Positions 6,366-15,805 of a stretch of 64,000 bases of DNA are shown here, one piece after another (position 1 is the first letter of the stretch; each line of letters opens with the position of its first letter). The translations under genes were made by a program, and so were the position numbers. The stretch is from JADLGH01 sp964586675. Its GTDB lineage: Bacteria; Desulfobacterota_D; UBA1144; Nemesobacterales; UBA2774. The notes under the pieces were generated by a model. The model searched no databases, had not been told where the DNA came from, and saw only the letters and a program-made list of their open reading frames with translations. The DNA is taken from NCBI GenBank assembly GCA_964586675.1, contig CAZPHQ010000006.1, forward strand, positions 1 to 64,000, written 5' to 3'.

Positions 6366-9155
6366 TTAATTGTCCTCCCTGTTGAATCCTCTCTCCTGTA
6401 AAAGCATATTGCGTCTCTGCCTTTCTTCAAGTATCCGCTGCATATCGAGCTCGTTCTCGACGATCCTCGGCGTAAGTAGGATCATGAGGTTAATCTTCTG
6501 GCTCTGGCGCTGCTTGAACTTGAACAGGTTGCCGAGGAACGGGATGTTGCCGAGGACGGGGACCCTGTTCTGAAGGACGCTTTCCCTGTCCTGTACGAGG
6601 CCGCCTATGACTATAGTCTGGCCGTTCTTGACGACGACGGAAGAGTCCGCCGTTCTGGTCGTTGTCGCGATACCGAACTGTGCGGTATTGAGCCCCGCGA
6701 CCGGCGCATCCCTGATCGCCGATACCTCGGTCAGTATGTTGAGATTGAGGAAGTCGCCCTCGCTTATCTGCGGGGTGATCGATAGCCTTATACCGACCGG
6801 CTGTCGCTGAATGGTCTGGACCGTTACGCCGCTGTCGCCGACTGTGCTTCCTGTCGGGAACGGTATGACGTCGGCCACTATTATTTCCGCCGGCTCGTTG
6901 TCGGTCGTTATGATGCTGGGAGTCGAGAGGACGTTAACGTCCGTAAGCGATGTCAGGGCCTGGAAGAGGGCGCTGAAGGACGGTATCGGCGGTATGGGGC
7001 CCGAGCCGTCCGGGTCGACCTCTTCGCCGACGACGCCGAGGAAAAGTCCCGACAGGCTTCCGAGGAGGTTTATCGATGCATCGGGGTCGGCCGCCACGCC
7101 GAGGAGGCTCGGGACGCCCGGAAGCACTGTGCCTCCGAAGCCGAGCGTGTCGTCGTTTACCGTGAATCCTATGCTGAGGTTCGTTCCGAACGATCTCAGC
7201 TTGTCGAGGCTGACCTCGAGGATCGCGGCTTCGACGAATACCTGTTTTCTCCTGACGTCGAGCTCTTTTATGACTTCCTTTATGGTTTCGTAATCCCTTC
7301 TGGAGCCGATTATTATGAGGGAGTTCGTGGACGGGTCGGCCGTAACGCGTATAGTCTCCGTTTCGGCTACTATGCCCGATGTCCTGATCGCGCCCCTTTG
7401 GATAGTCTGGCGCGCCTGCGCGGTGCCTCCACCGAATGCGCCGCCCGTGCCCCCGAGCCCGCCGGCCCCGCCGAGCCCGCCGGCCCCGCCGGCCCCGCCG
7501 AGCCCACCGGCCCCGCCAAACCCACCCGAGCGTGACATCCTGTTGTCGCCGGCCATGCCCGCGCCGTATGCGCCGCCTCCATAACCCGATCCTCCGAAGA
7601 GGCTCGCGAGCACGGCCACTATCTGCTCGGCGTCGGCGTTGAGAACCCTTACGACGTATATGCCCTCTTCGGCCTCGTCGGTTTCGACGTCGAGTATTTC
7701 TATGACGGCCTTTATCTTGGCCATGTCGTCCGGGTAGGCGATTACTATGAGTGAATTCGTCCTATCATCCGTGATGACCTTGAACCCGACCGCGGCGGAT
7801 TCCCCCGTCGTCTGGGAGGTTATCGCGGCGGCCGGCCTGGTCTCTTCGCTCCCGGGCAGGTTCCTGCTCCTCTGGCCCTGTCTCTGGCCGCCCTGCGGAG
7901 CCCCCTGCGGCTGAGACTGGGGCCGCGATGTTGTAGTTGCCGTGCCTCCGAATATCTCGACGAGCTTGGCTGCGACCTCGGCGGCGTCGGCGTTGTGTAT
8001 CTTTACGAATTCGATCTCGGTTTCGACGTCGAGGTTCTCGATTATCGTGAGAATCCTGTTCAGGTTGTCCACCGTCTCGATGATTATGAGCATGTTCATC
8101 GCCGGGTAGACGACGACGTCTCCTTCACGCGAGACGAGGGGCTTCAGTATGGCGGCGACCTCGTCGGCCTTCGTATTCTTGAGCTGGACCATTCTCGTCG
8201 TGAAGCTGTCGGATGATACGCCGTAGGACGTGCCGGTTTCGGTGGGGATGCTGGAGAGCTTTATGTCTCGCTTGGGGACGATTATATTGGCGCCGTCTTT
8301 CTTCACGACAGAAAAGCCGTTGAGGCTGAGAATGGTTTCGAAGAGCCGCATGGCGTTTTCTCTTTTGAATCCGCCCGGGGCTATTACTGTGATCTTCTTT
8401 CCCTTTACCGTTTCGTCCAGAATGAAATTCTGCCCCGTTATCTCGCTTATGGTTTGAATGAGATCCTGAATGTCCATTTCCGACTGGAGATTAACTATCT
8501 CTTCGTCGGTAACTATTATCTGCGATTCGGGCTCTTCGGGCCGGGGCTCGGCCTGCTGACCGTTCCCGGGCCGGGCCTCCTGCACCGGCTGTTGCTGCCT
8601 CGGACTCTGCTGCTGAGCGGTTCCGCTCGGCTGCTGGAATTCCTTCTTGCCGCCAACGGAGCGCTGCTGCTGTATGCCCTGCCGCCTCTTTTCTATCTCT
8701 TCCTGGCGCTCCTTTCTCCTCTGCTCAAGCTCTGTCGTATCGAGCTGCTGGGCTATTTCCCTGCCTATCGCCTCGGCTGTCGCCGCCTGCGTCATTATCT
8801 CGGAGCCGTCGGAGAAGCCATCTCCGAAGCCGGCCCCCGTCGGCGAGCCCTGCGGGGGTATTCCGATGATGTCGCCCGGTGCGAGCACGTCTCCCGTAAG
8901 GCCGTTGTGCTCTTTTATATCCGCAGCGGACACGCCGAATTTCTCTCCGAGCCCGGAGAGCGTGTCACCTTCGTTTATCGTGTAGGTGGTTTCTTTCGAG
9001 AGCGGTTTATCCGCGCCTTCGCCCGGAGGAAGCTCGGAGGTATTGGCGGAGTTCTCCATTATGAGGGGTTTTTCGTGATTCGTATTCACGTATACGTAGA
9101 GGGTGAGGAGAAACCCCAGTATTAAAACGTTGATCAGTAAACCTTTTATCATCAA
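6366..9155 (-). CDS. gspD: Type II secretion secretin GspD with N-terminal LysM domain
   Basis: 929 aa, longer than the usual 650-700. Domains in order: N-terminal hydrophobic segment (residues 3-23, LLINVLILGFLLTLYVYV); a LysM peptidoglycan-binding domain at about residues 55-101 (TYTINEGDTLSGLGEKFG and LAPGDIIGIP); a Gln/Pro-rich linker (about 140-215); secretin N0-N3 domains (about 220-630), interrupted by a Gly-Gly-Ala/Leu repeat near residues 525-575; and the secretin C domain with VVKNGQTIVIGGLV and VPVLGNIPFLGNLF. The outer-membrane channel of the system. The LysM fusion is unusual and may anchor the secretin to peptidoglycan. The N-terminal helix lacks an obvious signal-peptidase site, so it could be a membrane anchor or an atypical signal. 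Confidence 0.93.
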   Translation of the reverse strand: MMIKGLLINVLILGFLLTLYVYVNTNHEKPLIMENSANTSELPPGEGADKPLSKETTYTINEGDTLSGLGEKFGVSAADIKEHNGLTGDVLAPGDIIGIPPQGSPTGAGFGDGFSDGSEIMTQAATAEAIGREIAQQLDTTELEQRRKERQEEIEKRRQGIQQQRSVGGKKEFQQPSGTAQQQSPRQQQPVQEARPGNGQQAEPRPEEPESQIIVTDEEIVNLQSEMDIQDLIQTISEITGQNFILDETVKGKKITVIAPGGFKRENAMRLFETILSLNGFSVVKKDGANIIVPKRDIKLSSIPTETGTSYGVSSDSFTTRMVQLKNTKADEVAAILKPLVSREGDVVVYPAMNMLIIIETVDNLNRILTIIENLDVETEIEFVKIHNADAAEVAAKLVEIFGGTATTTSRPQSQPQGAPQGGQRQGQRSRNLPGSEETRPAAAITSQTTGESAAVGFKVITDDRTNSLIVIAYPDDMAKIKAVIEILDVETDEAEEGIYVVRVLNADAEQIVAVLASLFGGSGYGGGAYGAGMAGDNRMSRSGGFGGAGGLGGAGGAGGLGGAGGLGGTGGAFGGGTAQARQTIQRGAIRTSGIVAETETIRVTADPSTNSLIIIGSRRDYETIKEVIKELDVRRKQVFVEAAILEVSLDKLRSFGTNLSIGFTVNDDTLGFGGTVLPGVPSLLGVAADPDASINLLGSLSGLFLGVVGEEVDPDGSGPIPPIPSFSALFQALTSLTDVNVLSTPSIITTDNEPAEIIVADVIPFPTGSTVGDSGVTVQTIQRQPVGIRLSITPQISEGDFLNLNILTEVSAIRDAPVAGLNTAQFGIATTTRTADSSVVVKNGQTIVIGGLVQDRESVLQNRVPVLGNIPFLGNLFKFKQRQSQKINLMILLTPRIVENELDMQRILEERQRRNMLLQERGFNREDN
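7437..7536. repeat. Gly/Ala/Leu-coding simple repeat inside gspD
   Basis: On the plus strand this reads as repeated ccgagcccgccggccccgcc units. Translated on the minus strand it gives several copies of GGLGGAGG-type peptides within gspD, between two secretin N domains. Such low-complexity repeats are prone to replication slippage and length change. The reading frame is kept, so the gene is intact. Confidence 0.8.
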
Positions 9156-9230
9156 ATCCTCACTGTCTCCGCGCTCTCTCGTCCGCCACGCTTATACAAG
9201 GTCTTATCCCACGCGGGCGCGAAAGTCAAT

Positions 9231-9256
9231 AAAAAAGGCTGTGCACTCCAGCCTTT
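9231..9256 (-). terminator. Intrinsic terminator overlapping the gspC stop codon
   Basis: Read on the minus strand, a perfect 7-bp stem AAAGGCT/AGCCTTT (9250-9256 and 9234-9240) with a 9-nt loop is followed by six T residues (9236-9231). The gspC TAA at 9255-9257 sits in the left arm. It lies between gspC and gspD, so it should reduce transcription of gspD-K relative to gspC unless read through. A weak promoter-like TTGACT at 9224-9229 lies just beyond it. Confidence 0.6.
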
Positions 9257-10202
9257 ATTTAACGACGTACTGATACGAGTACTGTTTACCGGCCCTCGTA
9301 AAATCAATCGAAAAGCTGTTCTGCGATCTCAGCTCTTCGAAAACCCCGAGCGCCCTTTCGACGTCGTTGAGCTCCACGTTGTTTATCCTGTGGAGAGTGT
9401 CGCCGTTCTTTATGCCTATTTTCCAGAATATGCTGTTGGACCGAATGCCGAAAAACCTGAGCCCGTCCTGCTGAGGGATGACGCGCGCCTGCTGGACTAT
9501 GTTGGTCGGGTCGCTGAGGACGTCTTCGAGGAGCTCTCGGCTTATCTCGTATTCGTTGTCGGAGATCTTGTTTATGCCTTCTTCGGTCTGCTCATCGGTG
9601 TTGGCGCTCGCGGGCTGGACCGTCCTGTTGGCGGTGCTTGCCACGGGCTTCACCGAGGCCGTCTCTTCGCCTATGTTCTTGCACTTGATGGTTTCCTGGC
9701 CTTTCTGCCTTTGTATCACCGCCCTGCAGCCCCTGACCTCGACCACACTCACTCTTTCGGAGTCGATTATGTTTATCTGGTCGCCGCTGGTGTAGCCCCT
9801 GACCTTGTTGTTGTCGGGGTTCTTTATTATGGCCACGGAAGGGGCATCGGGATTCAGAATGGTGCCGAGGAGGACGATGTTGAGAGTAGAGTCGGGAAGG
9901 GCCTCCTGTCCGTCCGGGCCGCCAGCGCCGCCTGGACCGGAAGCGGTGGCGTCGGAAAGATTTGTGATCCCGAATATGTTTCGCGTGAGTATGAGGTCGT
10001 AGTACGAGCGCGGACGGCGGACGCTGGTTTCCCTTTGTCGGCCGGGGTTCTCGTCCGAGAGCCTCTGGGATGCTATGGCCCCGGGGGAAGAAACCACGCC
10101 CTGGAGCTTCTGGTTCACCGTCAGGGCGGCGAGGTACGCGAGCCCCGTGAGGAGAAGCAGGTTAACCACCCATACATATTTTTTTAAAAGCGTCGCAAAC
10201 AT
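9255..10202 (-). CDS. gspC: Type II secretion inner-membrane protein GspC
   Basis: 315 aa. A single N-terminal transmembrane helix (about residues 9-30, VWVVNLLLLTGLAYLAAL) is followed by a periplasmic homology region (about 65-170, starting YYDLILTRNIFG) that binds the N0 domain of GspD, and a C-terminal PDZ domain (about 225-315, with GLRFFGIRSNSIFWKIGIKN). GspC recruits substrates and links the inner-membrane platform to the secretin. It is first in the operon, 22 nt or so downstream of the predicted transcription start, and is separated from gspD by a 99-bp gap that holds a hairpin terminator. Confidence 0.92.
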   Translation of the reverse strand: MFATLLKKYVWVVNLLLLTGLAYLAALTVNQKLQGVVSSPGAIASQRLSDENPGRQRETSVRRPRSYYDLILTRNIFGITNLSDATASGPGGAGGPDGQEALPDSTLNIVLLGTILNPDAPSVAIIKNPDNNKVRGYTSGDQINIIDSERVSVVEVRGCRAVIQRQKGQETIKCKNIGEETASVKPVASTANRTVQPASANTDEQTEEGINKISDNEYEISRELLEDVLSDPTNIVQQARVIPQQDGLRFFGIRSNSIFWKIGIKNGDTLHRINNVELNDVERALGVFEELRSQNSFSIDFTRAGKQYSYQYVVK

Positions 10203-10230
10203 TTAAGTAGATTGGTTAAATTTACCCTAA

Positions 10231-10259
10231 AAAATAAAGTTTTTCACTTTATCTGTCAA
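10231..10259 (-). promoter_or_regulatory. Sigma-70 promoter of the gsp operon
   Basis: On the minus strand: -35 TTGACA (10254-10259, perfect), 17-bp spacer, -10 TATTTT (10231-10236). It points at the gspC ATG (10202) with a short leader of about 22 nt and no strong ribosome-binding site. It is in the 241-bp AT-rich gap between dacB and gspC. Open frames in that gap look non-coding. Confidence 0.75.
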
Positions 10260-10443
10260 GTTAAATTTGCCGAGGGGTCTATACGCTCCCCCGGCTTCGC
10301 CACGCAAGCCTTTCTCTTTTATATTACGATTGAATAACAAGGCGGGACTGACGCCTTCTATATCAGAGCTTAACGAAAAATCGGGATTGTGGAGCACCTT
10401 CACCCTTTCGCCTGAAATAAAGCCCGGTTTTCCGGAATTAAAT

Positions 10444-11886
10444 TTAATTGACAGTTCTGCCTGTTCCATTAGCCGCCCCGCAGCATTCAACCAGCTCGGT
10501 CAGAAGGCTACTCTGAAACTCCTTTGTCTTCCACCCGACGCCGTTGTCGAGTATCGAAAAGACGAGAACGTCTCCCTGCTTCGTGAAAACATAACCGGAC
10601 AGCGCCCTTACATTGTTGAGATATCCGGTCTTGGCCATAACCCTCCCCTGTATGTTCGACTGCTTGAATCTCTTCTTTAACGTTCCGTCGACCCCGGCTA
10701 TCGGCAGGGACTCGATAAAGTCAGACGCGATCAGCCTGTTCGTGTATGCGTAGCTTAAAACGTCGGCAAGCGTTTCGGGAGAAACCCTGTTGAGAAGGGA
10801 GAGCCCCGAGCCGTCGACCACCCTGAATCCGTTCTTAATGCCTATGCCGTTCAGGAACTCGGAAATGACGAGAGAGCCGCTTTCCCAAGAGCCCGGAGCG
10901 CCCTTGAATTCCGCGCCGAGGGTTTTGAGGAGGTTCTCGCCAATGATATTTACGCTGTTTTTATTGTATTCCGTTATGATGGAGGAAAGGGGCTCGGAGA
11001 AGTGGGTGTAGAAAACCGTGGCCCACCTCGGCGTTTCAGCAGTGACAACCGGGCCGCTCACTTTTATCCCGGCCTCTTCGAGGGCGGTCTTGAGGACGTT
11101 ACCCGTCAGGAGCTCGGGGCTGTTTACGGGTATCTTGAGGACGACGCTCGCCTTCGGCTTTACCCTGCCGCCTATCGCGATCGTGTCCGGGCCCTGCCAG
11201 CTGGTTGTCAGGGCGCCCTGCTTCGAGCTCGTTACGGCGTTATTGATTATTTTGATGTTGGAGCCCTTCGGCAATATGTCGATACTGGGCTTCTGCCCGG
11301 CCGCGCCGGCGCGGACGTTCACTTCTATGGTGTTGTAGTTAAATGAGAGCGCGCTTATGGGGGGGCTGTAAAAGTCGTTCACCCATTCGGCCTTCCAGCC
11401 CTCGGCGCGCCTTTCGGGACTGAAATAGGAATCGTCGACCGTTATTCCGCCCTTGATCTCGGTTACGCCCCTTTTCTTGAGCTGGTAGACGATGAAGCCG
11501 AGGTGGGGCTCGCCCAGGGTCGGGTCGCCGTAGCCTTTTACGTAGAGCCCTCCGTGGAGGACGCCCTCGGATATTCCTCCGCCCGAGAAGAATTCGGTTT
11601 TGAACCTGTAGTCCCTCTTTAAAAGGGAGAGGGCGGCTACGGACGTTATGATTTTTTCGTTGGACGCGGGTATGAAAAGGCTCTGCGCGTTGTGCTCGAA
11701 AAGGGTCTGACCGGAGGTCAGAGACTTGACCACCACGCCGAGCTTTCCGTTGTTGCGGGCCTCAGTCGGGAGCAGGGTTGCGATCCTGGCAGTGTAGACT
11801 CCGTTCTCCGGGCCGGCGGGCATGGCGGTATCGTTAAAAGTGGCGAATAGGACGAGGGCTAAAAACGGAACGAGAATCGATCTCAT
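10444..11886 (-). CDS. dacB: D-alanyl-D-alanine carboxypeptidase/endopeptidase, PBP4 (DacB) family
   Basis: 480 aa. Starts with a Sec signal peptide (about residues 1-24, MRSILVPFLALVLFAT). The three penicillin-binding motifs are present: SxxK as SNEK in IPASNEKIIT (near residue 75), SxN as SVN in NKNSVNIIGEN (near 310), and KTG in MAKTGYLNNV (near 425). Class C PBPs of this type trim or cut peptidoglycan cross-links in the periplasm. The long insert between SxxK and SxN is normal for PBP4. It is transcribed toward the gsp operon but has 241 bp between, with that operon's own promoter. Confidence 0.9.
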   Translation of the reverse strand: MRSILVPFLALVLFATFNDTAMPAGPENGVYTARIATLLPTEARNNGKLGVVVKSLTSGQTLFEHNAQSLFIPASNEKIITSVAALSLLKRDYRFKTEFFSGGGISEGVLHGGLYVKGYGDPTLGEPHLGFIVYQLKKRGVTEIKGGITVDDSYFSPERRAEGWKAEWVNDFYSPPISALSFNYNTIEVNVRAGAAGQKPSIDILPKGSNIKIINNAVTSSKQGALTTSWQGPDTIAIGGRVKPKASVVLKIPVNSPELLTGNVLKTALEEAGIKVSGPVVTAETPRWATVFYTHFSEPLSSIITEYNKNSVNIIGENLLKTLGAEFKGAPGSWESGSLVISEFLNGIGIKNGFRVVDGSGLSLLNRVSPETLADVLSYAYTNRLIASDFIESLPIAGVDGTLKKRFKQSNIQGRVMAKTGYLNNVRALSGYVFTKQGDVLVFSILDNGVGWKTKEFQSSLLTELVECCGAANGTGRTVN

Positions 11887-12127
11887 ATTAGGGTTTATAT
11901 TTTAACACCTAAGAGATTCTATTGCAAAGAAAGTTTGTAAAAATATCCGGCCCCGGAAAGATCGAAAAAAAGGGAAGCAAAAGGCCGGCCGGCGGACCGT
12001 CCGTTTCGAGGCGCGAAGCCCCCGCCTCGCACGGGGCCGTGCCTAACCGCGGCAGTTGTGCTATCATTTCCGTGCGGCGCCCCGGGCGCTCGCCAATTAT
12101 CGCTTCTCGACCACTGGAAATCACGGA

Positions 12128-12823
12128 ATGAGTAAAAAAAAAGTTGTATTCTTCGACCTGGGAGACACCCTCGCCTCGACGGACCCCCCTTTCATACACA
12201 GAATAGCGCTTTCCATGCGGAAGGCGGGTTACGGCATATCTGACAGGGAGCTCGAAGAGGCCTACGTCGCGGCCGACTACGAGCTTTATCTGAAGCATAA
12301 AAACGAGGGCGGAATCAGCCCGGAGCAGCACAGTATCTGGTTCATGCCGCTCCTTTACGGCACTATTTCACCGCCCGGCGATATAGGCGTTTTTCGAAGA
12401 AGGGTCAGGGAGGAGATGAGCGGCCTGTCCTTTACGCGGGAGGCGCTTCCCGGAGCCGTCGATCTCCTGGAGCGGCTGAAGGACGAGGGGTATTCGCTGG
12501 CCGTCATATCCAATAACGACGGCAATACCGTAGAGAAATGCGAGGAGGTCGGTATAAAAGACTACTTCGATCAAATATTCGACTCGACTGTCCTCGGGCT
12601 CGTAAAGCCTGACCCGCGCATATTCGAATACGCGGCGGAGAGGTGCGGCGTCGCGCCGTCCGAAGCGGTGCACGTGGGGGACATGCTCGGCTCGGACGTG
12701 ATGGGCGGAAGGGACGCCGGCCTCGACGTTATCTGGTTCAACGCGCGAAAGATAGCCGGGCCGGACGGGATTCACGTCAAAGAGGCGGGGTCGCTCGCGG
12801 AAGTCGCGGACTTGATAGGCTGA
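12128..12823 (+). CDS. HAD-superfamily hydrolase
   Basis: 231 aa from the ATG at 12128; an upstream GTG/ATG extension would add 24 residues that look non-coding. HAD motifs: motif I FFDLGDTLA (nucleophile Asp near residue 9, acid Asp two residues on replaced by Gly-Asp as in the D-x-G-D-T phosphatase variant), motif II VISNNDG, motif III Lys in GLVKPDPRIF, motif IV HVGDMLGSDVMGGRDAG. The helical cap between motif I and II is that of the phosphoglycolate phosphatase/haloacid dehalogenase group. Substrate unknown. Divergent from dacB, with a 241-bp intergenic gap. Confidence 0.8.
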   Translation: MSKKKVVFFDLGDTLASTDPPFIHRIALSMRKAGYGISDRELEEAYVAADYELYLKHKNEGGISPEQHSIWFMPLLYGTISPPGDIGVFRRRVREEMSGLSFTREALPGAVDLLERLKDEGYSLAVISNNDGNTVEKCEEVGIKDYFDQIFDSTVLGLVKPDPRIFEYAAERCGVAPSEAVHVGDMLGSDVMGGRDAGLDVIWFNARKIAGPDGIHVKEAGSLAEVADLIG

Positions 12824-12905
12824 ATTTTCCCATTAACCTCTCTCTGACGATCCTCCTTTATTGAAGATCGTCCGTGCGCGTACATTTCCAAATAAGTTAC
12901 ACGAT

Positions 12906-15638
12906 ATGAAAGGCGAAATTAAAATCACGGGGGCCAGGGAAAATAACCTCAAGGACGTGAGCGTTTCGATCCCCTGGCACAGCTTCACGGTCGTCACGGG
13001 CCTGAGCGGCTCCGGGAAGTCTTCGCTCGCCCTCGACACGCTCTACGCCGAGGGGCTACGGAGGTACATGGAGTGCCTCTCGACGTACGCGCGGCAGTTT
13101 CTCGAGCGCGTCGACCGCCCGGACATGGACGACATATCCGGGCTTCCTCCGGCGGTCGCGATAGAGAGCCGGAACTCGGTCAGAAATTCGCGCTCGACGG
13201 TCGGGACGACGACAGAAATATACGACTACATGCGGCTCCTCTTCGCGAAGGTCGGACGCACATTCTGCCCCGGGTGCGGCGTGGAAGTGAGGCGGAGGTC
13301 GCCCGAGGATATAGCGGATGAATTAGTCTCCAGGTACGACGGCAAGAGGGCGCTCATAACGTTCCCCCCCGGAAGCTCAACGCTGACGCCGAAGGAGCTT
13401 ATGGCGGCCGGGTTCTCGAGGGTCGTTTCGGACGGGGAGGTGCTGGACGTCGAGGGGCTGGAAACGATCCCGAGCGGCGCGGAGGTGCTGCAGGACAGGG
13501 TTTCACTGGGGAAGAAATCCTTTTCGAGGATCGTGGAATCGCTCGAACAGGCGCTCGGAGAGGGGAAATACGTTCACGTCCGGATAGTGGACGGGGAGAC
13601 GCTCCGTTTCTCGAAGGAGCTGGAATGTACTTCCTGCGGGAGGAGCTTCAACGATCCGACTCCGCTCCTCTTTTCATTTAACAGCCCGCAGGGGGCCTGC
13701 CCGGCGTGCAAGGGGTTCGGCAACATACTCGGCCTCGACGCGGACCTCGTGGTGCCCGACCCTTCCAAGAGCCTCGCGCAGGGGGCGATAGAGCCGCTTA
13801 CGAAGCCATCACTCAAGAACGAGATGAGGCGGCTCCTCAAATTCGCCGAGGATAGGGGAGTCTACACGAACAAGCCTTACGAAAAACTGACGGACGACGA
13901 TAAACGAATACTCTTCGAAGGCGGCTCCGGGTTTTCCGGCGTGAAAGGGGTTTTCAGGCACCTCGAAGAGAAGAACTACAAGATGCACGTCAGGGTTTTT
14001 CTGAGCAAGTACAGGTCGCCCTTTACGTGCGAGGAGTGCGGCGGCTCGCGTCTCGTGGAAGAGGCGCTATGGGTGCGCATCGCGGACAGGAACATCGCGG
14101 AGCTGTCTGAGCTCTCGATAGGGGAGCTCGCGGAATTTTTCGAGGCCCTCTCGCTCACGGAATACGAGCTCGCCGTTTCGACGGAGATACTGAAGCAGAT
14201 AAGGTCGAGGGTGGATTTCCTGAACAAGGTCGGCCTCGAATACCTTACGCTTTCACGTCTTACGCGGACGCTTTCCGGCGGGGAGGCGCAGAGGGTGAAT
14301 CTCGCGTGCCAGCTCGGAGCGGCGCTCACCGAAACGCTGTACATAATGGACGAGCCTTCTATCGGGCTTCATCCGAGGGATGTCGACCGCCTTGTGGAGC
14401 TTATAAAGGAGCTTCGCGACAGGGACAATACCGTCGTCGTGGTCGAGCACGACTTCGAGATGATAAGGGAGGCGGACAACATCATAGAGCTCGGCCCGCT
14501 CGCAGGAGAAAGGGGAGGGGAGATCGTCTACCAGGGAAGCGTGAAAAATCTCCTCGGGAAGAAGGCCGATTCGCTTACGAGGAAATACATGACGGGCGAG
14601 GCGCGAATAGATGTGCCTCAAAAACGAAGGAAGGGGAGCGGGGAGAGCCTTACGCTTTCAGGAGTCCGTGAAAACAATCTCAAGGATATTACCGTTTCGA
14701 TCCCGCTCCGTATGTTCGTGTGCGTGTCGGGCGTCTCAGGCTCGGGGAAAAGCTCGCTCGTAACGGACGTGCTTTACTCCGCGCTTGCCCGGAGGTTCGA
14801 CGGGAGCGTCGAAAGGGTCGGCAAGTTCGGCGAGATAACCGGCGTGGAGAATATCTCCGGCGTCGTCATGCTCGACCAGGCGCCGATAGGAAGGAGCTCG
14901 CGGTCGAACCCCGTCACATACATAAAGGCCTACGACGAGATAAGGAAGGTCATGGCCGGAACGTGGGATGCAAAGTCGAAGGGGCTAACGCCGTCACACT
15001 TTTCGTTCAACGTGGCCGGCGGAAGGTGCGAGGCCTGTGAGGGCGCGGGCGTGCAGCAGATCGAGATGCATTTTCTCGCCGACGTTTTCGTCACGTGCGA
15101 GGAGTGCGACGGGAAGAGATTCCACAAGGACGTGCTCTCCGTCCGGTACAAGAACAAGAACATCGACGAGATACTTGCGCTGACCGTGACCGAGGCGATC
15201 AACTTCTTTTACGAAGTGCCGTCGCTGGGCAGAAGGCTGAAGGTGCTGCAGGATGTCGGGCTCGGGTATGTGAGGCTAGGACAAGCGGCCCCGACGCTCT
15301 CCGGAGGCGAGGCGCAGAGGATGAAGATAGCGCGGGAACTCGGAGGGAAGGGCGGAAAGGATCTCCTCTACATACTCGACGAGCCGACCGTGGGGCTTCA
15401 CGCGGAGGATGTCAAAAAGCTGCTCGACGTCATAAACAGACTCGTTCTGGCGGGTAATACCGTTCTCGTCGTCGAGCATAACGTCGACGTTATAAAGTCG
15501 GCCGATTACGTGATAGACCTCGGCCCCGAGGCCGGGGACGCCGGGGGCTACGTCGTCGCATCGGGCACCCCGGAAGAGGTCGCCCAAGCGAAGAAATCCT
15601 ATACGGCTAAATATTTGAGGCAGGCCCTTTCAGTCTGA
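12906..15638 (+). CDS. uvrA: Excinuclease ABC subunit A
   Basis: 910 aa from the ATG at 12906 (MKGEIKITGAREN), which matches the usual UvrA start; an upstream TTG at 12861 is in frame but less likely. Two ABC ATPase modules: Walker A GLSGSGKSS near residue 35 and GVSGSGKSS near 620, signature LSGGEAQR in both halves (near 470 and 800), and Walker B DEPSIGLHP and DEPTVGLHA. Zinc sites: CTSC and CPAC in the first half, CEAC and CEEC in the second. UvrA dimers scan DNA for damage and load UvrB in nucleotide excision repair. Length is slightly short of E. coli UvrA (940). Separate from its neighbours. Confidence 0.96.
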   Translation: MKGEIKITGARENNLKDVSVSIPWHSFTVVTGLSGSGKSSLALDTLYAEGLRRYMECLSTYARQFLERVDRPDMDDISGLPPAVAIESRNSVRNSRSTVGTTTEIYDYMRLLFAKVGRTFCPGCGVEVRRRSPEDIADELVSRYDGKRALITFPPGSSTLTPKELMAAGFSRVVSDGEVLDVEGLETIPSGAEVLQDRVSLGKKSFSRIVESLEQALGEGKYVHVRIVDGETLRFSKELECTSCGRSFNDPTPLLFSFNSPQGACPACKGFGNILGLDADLVVPDPSKSLAQGAIEPLTKPSLKNEMRRLLKFAEDRGVYTNKPYEKLTDDDKRILFEGGSGFSGVKGVFRHLEEKNYKMHVRVFLSKYRSPFTCEECGGSRLVEEALWVRIADRNIAELSELSIGELAEFFEALSLTEYELAVSTEILKQIRSRVDFLNKVGLEYLTLSRLTRTLSGGEAQRVNLACQLGAALTETLYIMDEPSIGLHPRDVDRLVELIKELRDRDNTVVVVEHDFEMIREADNIIELGPLAGERGGEIVYQGSVKNLLGKKADSLTRKYMTGEARIDVPQKRRKGSGESLTLSGVRENNLKDITVSIPLRMFVCVSGVSGSGKSSLVTDVLYSALARRFDGSVERVGKFGEITGVENISGVVMLDQAPIGRSSRSNPVTYIKAYDEIRKVMAGTWDAKSKGLTPSHFSFNVAGGRCEACEGAGVQQIEMHFLADVFVTCEECDGKRFHKDVLSVRYKNKNIDEILALTVTEAINFFYEVPSLGRRLKVLQDVGLGYVRLGQAAPTLSGGEAQRMKIARELGGKGGKDLLYILDEPTVGLHAEDVKKLLDVINRLVLAGNTVLVVEHNVDVIKSADYVIDLGPEAGDAGGYVVASGTPEEVAQAKKSYTAKYLRQALSV

Positions 15639-15805
15639 CGGCGCGTTCTCCAAGCGGCAATTTTTGAGCCGAATCCCGTTTTCATATAGAATAATATTCC
15701 AAGCTTCTTTCCCGCCTTAATTTTTTTGTAACGGCCATCTCCGGGACTTGTAAAACGGAAAACAGGGCTTATATAGATTTTTGATACCCACAGGGGAAAT
15801 CGCAC

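Noticed and set aside
7437..7536. Possible CRISPR or tandem-repeat array
   Set aside because: The repeat is a short GC-rich coding repeat (Gly-Gly-Ala/Leu) in frame with gspD, with no unique spacers.
10227..10490. 87-codon open frame in the gap between dacB and gspC
   Set aside because: No ribosome-binding site, overlaps the end of dacB, and it covers the gsp promoter.
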